A DNA stretch of 8,774 bases, taken from assembly GCA_019312685.1 (NCBI GenBank), contig JAFDCR010000357.1:1-8774 (forward strand), in the 5' to 3' direction. A program made the translations under genes and the position numbers. This DNA comes from Deltaproteobacteria bacterium (lineage in GTDB: Bacteria > Desulfobacterota > Desulfobulbia > Desulfobulbales > BM004). This document shows positions 4,951 to 8,774 of the stretch, in pieces. The notes under the pieces are model-generated. The model saw only the letters and a list, made by a program, of their open reading frames with translations, did not search any database and had not been told where the DNA came from. Position 1 is the stretch's first letter; each line of letters begins with the position of its first letter.

Positions 4951-5370
4951 GTGGCAGAAATAACCAGGTTCGGCATTTCCATTGATGAAAGATTGTTAAA
5001 GAAATTTGATGCCCTGATTGACGAAAAAGGCTACAGCAACCGCTCCGAGGCTATCCGCGATCTTATTCGCAACTCTCTTGTTGAAGAGGAGTGGGGCCGC
5101 GGTAATGAAGAGACGGTCGGCACGGTTTCGCTTGTCTATGATCACCATACCCGTGACCTGTCGGACAAGCTCACAGAACACCAGCATTCCCACCACAGGG
5201 AGATCATTTCCGCCCTGCATGTCCATCTGGATGCCCATCACTGTCTTGAGGTGGTGGTGATCAAGGGCAAGGCAAAGAAGATCAAGAAACTGGCTGAAGA
5301 ACTGATCGGCACCAAAGGGGTCAAGCACGGTAAGCTGATGACAACCACGACGGGAAAGGGGCTTATCTGA
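4951..5370 (+). CDS. nikR: Nickel-responsive transcriptional regulator NikR
   Basis: A 139-residue cytoplasmic regulator that binds DNA as a tetramer when loaded with Ni(II), usually to repress nickel uptake or related genes. The N-terminal ribbon-helix-helix spans about residues 3-45 (RFGISIDERLLKKFDALI, then YSNRSEAIRDLIR). The C-terminal ACT-like nickel domain follows. All four square-planar nickel ligands of the E. coli protein are present in register, shifted by three: H79, H90, H92 (in LHVHL) and C98 (in HHCLEVVVIKG). The typical GVKHGKL is near the end. The start is GTG, chosen from the strong ribosome site at 4941-4948. The region is rich in histidine (residues 77-97), as in other family members. 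It lies beside a relic of a metal ABC transporter ATPase, and its stop is 4 bp before the next gene, so the two are likely co-transcribed. Its DNA target in this organism is not evident. Confidence 0.95.
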   Translation: MAEITRFGISIDERLLKKFDALIDEKGYSNRSEAIRDLIRNSLVEEEWGRGNEETVGTVSLVYDHHTRDLSDKLTEHQHSHHREIISALHVHLDAHHCLEVVVIKGKAKKIKKLAEELIGTKGVKHGKLMTTTTGKGLI

Positions 5371-5374
5371 TTTC

Positions 5375-6319
5375 ATGCAGGTATCAGAAACAATAAACAA
5401 TAAAGAACTATACGATATTATTGTTCTCGGCGGCGGTCTTACCGGCTTGGCGGCAGCCCTGACCGGCGGACGTCTCGGATTCAAGACCTTACTCCTGGAA
5501 AAAGCGGTGTTCGGCGGTTGTGTCGCGGTCCTTGACACAGTTACCGAATATCCCGGCATTGAAAAAACAGACGGCTGGGAACTGACCCAGACAATAGTGA
5601 AACAGGCAGAAATGCTCGGCTGCCGCCTGCTGGATTCGACTGAGGCCGGTGATGTCCGGGAATCAGAGGACAACTCTTTTGAGGTGGTCTGCAGCAATGG
5701 GAAACGTTTTAAGGGCAGGTCAGTGATTATCGCCACCGGCGGGGAGCCGCTTATGCTGGAACTTGCAGACGAAGCACATTTTGCCCGGCACGGTATCCAT
5801 ACCTGTGTCCAGTGTTCCGGCACACGCTATAAGGGTGAAACAGTTGCCATAGCAGGGAACAACAGTTGGGCCCTGCGGGCGGCGGCCCATCTCCTCAAAC
5901 TGGGATGCACGGTACTGTATATCACCGGGGACACCGAATTGTTTGGCGATGCTGGTATTGTCAATAATCTCCTGAATCATGAACAGTTTCGTTTCCTGGG
6001 CGGCTGTCATGTAACAGGGCTGTACGGCAAGGAGGACCTGGAGGAAATCCTTGTTGCCGGTTTAGCCGGGGGCAGCTTTCAGAAAATTAAGGTATCGGCA
6101 GTCTTTGTCTATCGCGGGATAAAACCGAACAGCGGTATGGTCCGGGCCCGTAAGGACAGGAAAGGCTTTCTCCAGGTCGATGAAAATTCCATGACCTCGA
6201 TTCCAGGAATATTTGCTGCCGGCCGGGTTGTTCATCCCGTTCTGCCTATTGAGGTTATGGCGGGTGACGGCAGCAGGGCAACACTTGGAGCTGCGGGTTG
6301 GCTGCGGGGTGAAGCGTAA
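5375..6319 (+). CDS. Divergent thioredoxin-reductase-like FAD flavoprotein
   Basis: A 314-residue protein with the layout of low-molecular-weight thioredoxin reductases. The N-terminal FAD fold has G19-G-G-L-T-G24 and E42, then GGC (47-49) where the family has GGQ. The redox motif C144-V-Q-C147 is in the right place, but the next residue is S148, not the Asp of the usual CAxCDG. The second nucleotide-binding motif is degenerate (G161-N-N-S-W-A166 in place of GGGxSA) and the HRRxxxR NADPH-phosphate motif is absent. The late FAD motif FAAGD reads FAAGR (R284). So a redox-active disulphide flavoprotein is likely, but classical NADPH use is doubtful. Ferredoxin-dependent members of this family (FFTR/DTR types) also lack NADPH motifs, which makes an alternative electron donor plausible. 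No thioredoxin gene is adjacent. The ATG at 5375 is 4 bp after the nikR stop; the nearest purine run (AAAGGGG, ending at 5361) is far, suggesting translational coupling. Confidence 0.8.
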   Translation: MQVSETINNKELYDIIVLGGGLTGLAAALTGGRLGFKTLLLEKAVFGGCVAVLDTVTEYPGIEKTDGWELTQTIVKQAEMLGCRLLDSTEAGDVRESEDNSFEVVCSNGKRFKGRSVIIATGGEPLMLELADEAHFARHGIHTCVQCSGTRYKGETVAIAGNNSWALRAAAHLLKLGCTVLYITGDTELFGDAGIVNNLLNHEQFRFLGGCHVTGLYGKEDLEEILVAGLAGGSFQKIKVSAVFVYRGIKPNSGMVRARKDRKGFLQVDENSMTSIPGIFAAGRVVHPVLPIEVMAGDGSRATLGAAGWLRGEA

Positions 6320-6355
6320 CGTAAGGCAGAACAGCTAATAACAGGGTAGGCCGCT

Positions 6356-7588
6356 ATGGCAGTGTTTACAATTGGACGGATTTTTTGTCTGGTACTTATC
6401 AGCGCTGTCTGGCTTGCTTCCGGTCCGGCCCCGGCGGCAGCTCAAGAGAACAGCCGGGAAGTGGATATGAAAGAACATGAATCAATCATTCTTTTTCTCT
6501 GCGGCGACGTAATGCCCGGCCGGGGCATCGACCAGGTCCTGGCCCATCCCAGTGATCCGGAACTCTACGAGACATACGTACGCGACGCCCGGCGTTACAT
6601 GATGCTGGCCGAACAGGCCAACGGGCCGATTCACAAGCAGGTTTCCCCAGCATATATCTGGGGGGACGCCCTGAAAGTGCTCGACTCGATCAGACCAGAT
6701 CTGCGGATCATCAACCTGGAGACCAGCATTACCACCAGCGACGATTACCTGCCCAAGGGCATCAACTACCGGATGCATCCCAAAAACATAGATGTTCTTA
6801 CGGCTGCCGGGATCGACTGCAGTGTCCTGGCCAATAACCACGTGCTTGACTGGGGTATTGACGGCCTGGTTGAAACCCTTGCAACCCTGGAAAAGGCAGG
6901 TATCAGACAGGCGGGAGCCGGGAGAAACCGGACCAGGGCCATGACGCCGGCCGTATTTGATCTTCCCGGCAGGAACAGGGTGCTGGTCTTTGCCTACGGC
7001 TATGCAACCAGCGGGGTCCCGGATGCCTGGGCCGCAGCTGAAGAGAAACCCGGCATCAACCTGCTGCCCGATCTTTCCCAGAACACCGTCCAACAGATCC
7101 AAAAAGAGATTGCAGCCATCAGGCAGCCGGGCGATATCGTGGTTATTTCCCTCCACTGGGGCGGCAACTGGGGCTATGATATTCCCGAAAGGCAGCAACG
7201 TTTTGCCCACTTGCTGATCGAACAGGCCGGGGTGGACCTGATCCACGGTCATTCCTCCCACCACGTCAAGGGTATCGAGGTCTATCAAAACAAGCTCATC
7301 CTTTACGGCTGTGGTGATTTTATAAACGACTACGAGGGAATCAAGGGTTATGAACAGTTTCGTGACGACCTCACCCTGATGTACTTTCCCCGAATTTCCT
7401 CCTCATCCGGCCGACTGGAAGAACTCCGGCTGGTGCCGATGCAGATCAAACGCTTTCAGACGGTATATCCTGGCAGGACGGATGTCCTTTGGCTCCAGGA
7501 GGTTCTGAACCGGGAGGGGAAATCTTTGAACACCAGCGTGCGGTTAAACGACGACAACTCCCTGAATCTCAGTTGGCCGGAGGAATAA
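6356..7588 (+). CDS. Exported CapA-family (PGA_cap) metallophosphatase-like protein
   Basis: A 410-residue protein of the CapA/PGA_cap family, which has the calcineurin-like metallophosphoesterase fold. Residues 1-29 are a Sec signal peptide (R8, hydrophobic 9-21, cleavage after A-A-A29), so the protein acts in the periplasm or outside. The family blocks are all present in order: G50-D-V-M-P-G-R56, N120-L-E-T, N160-N-H-V-L-D, H267-W-G-G-N, H297-G-H-S-S-H and Y317-G-C-G-D-F. These supply the expected metal-binding Asp, Asn and His residues. CapA itself serves in poly-gamma-glutamate capsule production, but many relatives stand far from capsule genes, as here (no capB, capC or capE nearby), and their substrates are unknown. 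The start at 6356 follows GGGTAGG (6343-6349). It begins 36 bp after the flavoprotein gene. Between the third and fourth blocks the sequence is ordinary. Family call is firm; role is open. Confidence 0.9.
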   Translation: MAVFTIGRIFCLVLISAVWLASGPAPAAAQENSREVDMKEHESIILFLCGDVMPGRGIDQVLAHPSDPELYETYVRDARRYMMLAEQANGPIHKQVSPAYIWGDALKVLDSIRPDLRIINLETSITTSDDYLPKGINYRMHPKNIDVLTAAGIDCSVLANNHVLDWGIDGLVETLATLEKAGIRQAGAGRNRTRAMTPAVFDLPGRNRVLVFAYGYATSGVPDAWAAAEEKPGINLLPDLSQNTVQQIQKEIAAIRQPGDIVVISLHWGGNWGYDIPERQQRFAHLLIEQAGVDLIHGHSSHHVKGIEVYQNKLILYGCGDFINDYEGIKGYEQFRDDLTLMYFPRISSSSGRLEELRLVPMQIKRFQTVYPGRTDVLWLQEVLNREGKSLNTSVRLNDDNSLNLSWPEE

Positions 7589-7610
7589 AAAATTAGGAAG
7601 CCTGAAAATA

Positions 7611-8333
7611 ATGGCAATCAGGATCGGGACATCGGGCTGGGTATACGGCCACTGGCGGAATATTTTTTATCCGGCCGAACTGGGCCGGCAGAATTGGTTC
7701 GGCTACTATACGAAGTATTTTGACACGGTTGAAATAAACAATACCTTCTACCGGCTGCCGGACGCAGCTGTTTTTACCGGCTGGCGCAGCCAGGCTCCAG
7801 CCGGCTTTCTGTATGCGGTCAAGGCCAGCCGGTTCATCACCCACCTGAAAAAATTAAAAGATCCGGAAGAGCCGCTTTTTACATTTATCGAACATGCAGC
7901 GCTTCTTGGTGAAACGCTGGGCCCGATCCTTTATCAGCTTCCGCCGCGCTGGCGGCTCAACCTGCCGAGGTTCGAGAATTTTTTGAAACTGTTGCCCCAG
8001 AATTGTCAGCATGTTGTCGAATTCCGCGACCCAAGCTGGCTGGTTGATGAGACCTTCAGTCTCATGGAAAATTACCGGGTTTCCCACTGCCTCCATGATA
8101 TGAAACCCTTGCAGGTGCCTTTCAGGATAACCTCTTCACCGGTTTATATCAGGCTGCACGGCGGACCGGACCACGGCGGCAACTATTCAGCCATGGAACT
8201 GGAAGGCCTGGCAGGCCGCATCCAAGAATGGCATGGGCAGGGCTTTGATGTCTTTGTCTACTTCAATAACGATATCAATGGATTTGCGCTGAAAAACGCG
8301 CAGGAGCTTAAAAAACTGCTGCATATAACCTAG
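7611..8333 (+). CDS. DUF72 (YecE-like) family protein
   Basis: A 240-residue cytoplasmic protein of the DUF72/YecE family, a TIM-barrel fold of unsettled function. Recognisable blocks are IGTSGWVYGHWR (residues 5-16), FDTVEINNTFYRLP, FLYAVKASRFITHLKKLKDP, LGPILYQLPPRW, VEFRDPSW, YIRLHGG and VYFNND near the end, in the order and spacing of the family. Length is normal, with no signal peptide or membrane segment. The ATG at 7611 has AGGAAG at 7595-7600. It begins 22 bp after the CapA-like gene and is probably in the same transcript. After its stop comes a 300-bp gap with a new promoter, so it looks like the last gene of the unit, though no clear terminator is seen. Function: unknown. Confidence 0.93.
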   Translation: MAIRIGTSGWVYGHWRNIFYPAELGRQNWFGYYTKYFDTVEINNTFYRLPDAAVFTGWRSQAPAGFLYAVKASRFITHLKKLKDPEEPLFTFIEHAALLGETLGPILYQLPPRWRLNLPRFENFLKLLPQNCQHVVEFRDPSWLVDETFSLMENYRVSHCLHDMKPLQVPFRITSSPVYIRLHGGPDHGGNYSAMELEGLAGRIQEWHGQGFDVFVYFNNDINGFALKNAQELKKLLHIT

Positions 8334-8453
8334 CTGGTTGGAAGGAAATAGTGGCAGGGAGACGGGGCTTAATGTTCTTTACCGGAACCCATTTGCTGCG
8401 ATGTAATGGAAACCCACCCCATTTTGACTACCACAAAGTAGCACAGAATAAAC

Positions 8454-8482
8454 TTGACAATTATAAAGAAATTTTATATTTC
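8454..8482 (+). promoter_or_regulatory. Candidate sigma-70 promoter for the downstream secreted protein
   Basis: A perfect TTGACA at 8454-8459 is followed by TATATT (8475-8480) at 15 bp or TATTTC (8477-8482) at 17 bp in an AT-rich run. It would give a leader of roughly 150 bases before the ATG at 8638. The exact -10 box is ambiguous because of the spacing. Confidence 0.5.
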
Positions 8483-8530
8483 TGCTGACGTTTTGTCTGA
8501 CAAGGGTAGATACTTTTTATTATTTCTATG

Positions 8531-8608
8531 TGGGTGCCGTCACGGAATTTTATTCTGTTCTCATACCGGCTGATAAAATTTTGAGGAATTAATGAGGACA
8601 AACACCCA
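8531..8608 (+). promoter_or_regulatory. Nested inverted repeats, possible structured 5' leader
   Basis: An outer pair TGGGTG (8531-8536) and CACCCA (8603-8608) encloses an inner pair AATTTTAT (8546-8553) and ATAAAATT (8573-8580) with a 19-base loop; two further G-T pairs extend the inner stem. The structure ends 29 bases before the start codon, so it leaves the ribosome site free. It is AT-rich inside and may be chance. No known riboswitch class is recognised. Confidence 0.35.
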
Positions 8609-8637
8609 TAAATAGCTTCTGGGCAAGGAATAACAAA

Positions 8638-8774
8638 ATGAGAAAACGTTTTCTGGTTTTTGTTTCAGTCTTACTCTCTTTGGGGATTTCAGCTATATGC
8701 AGCGCCGGGCATCAGGATGTCTACAAGAGCGTATATATTGCGAGATTAACCGCGGACCAGTTTCTTTCCGTTAA
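8638..8774 (+). CDS. Start of a secreted protein, 3' end missing
   Basis: An ATG at 8638 preceded by AAGGAA (8625-8630) at good spacing opens a frame that runs off the window after 45 codons. The first 23 residues are a classical Sec signal peptide: MRKR, a hydrophobic core FLVFVSVLLSLGISAI, and a C-S-A cleavage site. The cysteine at 21 is not in a lipobox context (S-A-I before it), so a lipoprotein is unlikely. The visible mature part (GHQDVYKSVYIARL...) is too short to assign a family. It has its own upstream promoter and is probably transcribed apart from the DUF72 gene. Confidence 0.75.
   Translation, partial: MRKRFLVFVSVLLSLGISAICSAGHQDVYKSVYIARLTADQFLSV

Larger units (their letters stand above)
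8334..8637. other. Intergenic leader region before the last gene
   Basis: No gene is visible in 304 bp. The left 100 bases show nothing I recognise. From 8454 on there is a strong candidate promoter, and after it nested inverted repeats (8531-8608) that could fold in the RNA leader. I compared the leader by eye with common leaders such as c-di-GMP (GEMM), cobalamin and TPP riboswitches and saw none of their core motifs. Confidence 0.5.

Noticed and set aside
4996..5823. Long minus-strand open frame (275 codons) over nikR and the flavoprotein
   Set aside because: It overlaps two well-identified plus-strand genes, shows no family motif, and is explained as the antisense shadow of their codon use. 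The same holds for the long minus-strand frames at 2966-3769 and 6482-7288.

Overview
The window reads as ordinary chromosome from a Gram-negative anaerobe-like bacterium, most plausibly a member of the Desulfobacterota (old Deltaproteobacteria, perhaps the Desulfobulbales). This is inferred from the mix of a NikR nickel regulator, an M3B oligopeptidase, Sec signal peptides on secreted proteins, Shine-Dalgarno-led starts and dispersed REP/MITE-like inverted repeats. No rRNA, tRNA or CRISPR array is seen.

Layout. Positions 2-277 hold the 3' end of a four-helix-bundle (S23/IVP-type) protein gene. It is followed by an array of twelve in-phase degenerate heptamers (308-391) and then trpA (418-1185). 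Convergent to trpA is a small secreted protein of the COG4315 type (1208-1636, minus strand) with its own promoter and a clean operator-like dyad. Positions 1714-2374 are non-coding and hold two different inverted-repeat elements. An M3B oligoendopeptidase (pepF type) follows at 2375-4147.

Positions 4148-4950 look like a gene graveyard plus control DNA: several dyads, a three-fold GTTGACAA repeat, and a minus-strand remnant of the C-terminus of a cobalt/nickel-type ABC transporter ATPase. Next comes a plus-strand run of four genes with short gaps: nikR (4951-5370), a divergent thioredoxin-reductase-like flavoprotein (5375-6319), an exported CapA-family protein (6356-7588) and a DUF72 protein (7611-8333). 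The window closes with a promoter-bearing, possibly structured leader and the start of a secreted protein (8638 to the window end).

How the genes relate. nikR and the flavoprotein are only 4 bp apart and are probably co-transcribed. CapA and DUF72 follow with gaps of 36 and 22 bp and may belong to the same unit, though nothing in their functions ties them to nickel. I see no clearly new multi-gene system. The best leads are the atypical CxxC flavoprotein (altered pyridine-nucleotide and FAD motifs) linked to nikR, the transporter ATPase relic beside nikR, and the heptamer array between the four-helix-bundle gene and trpA.
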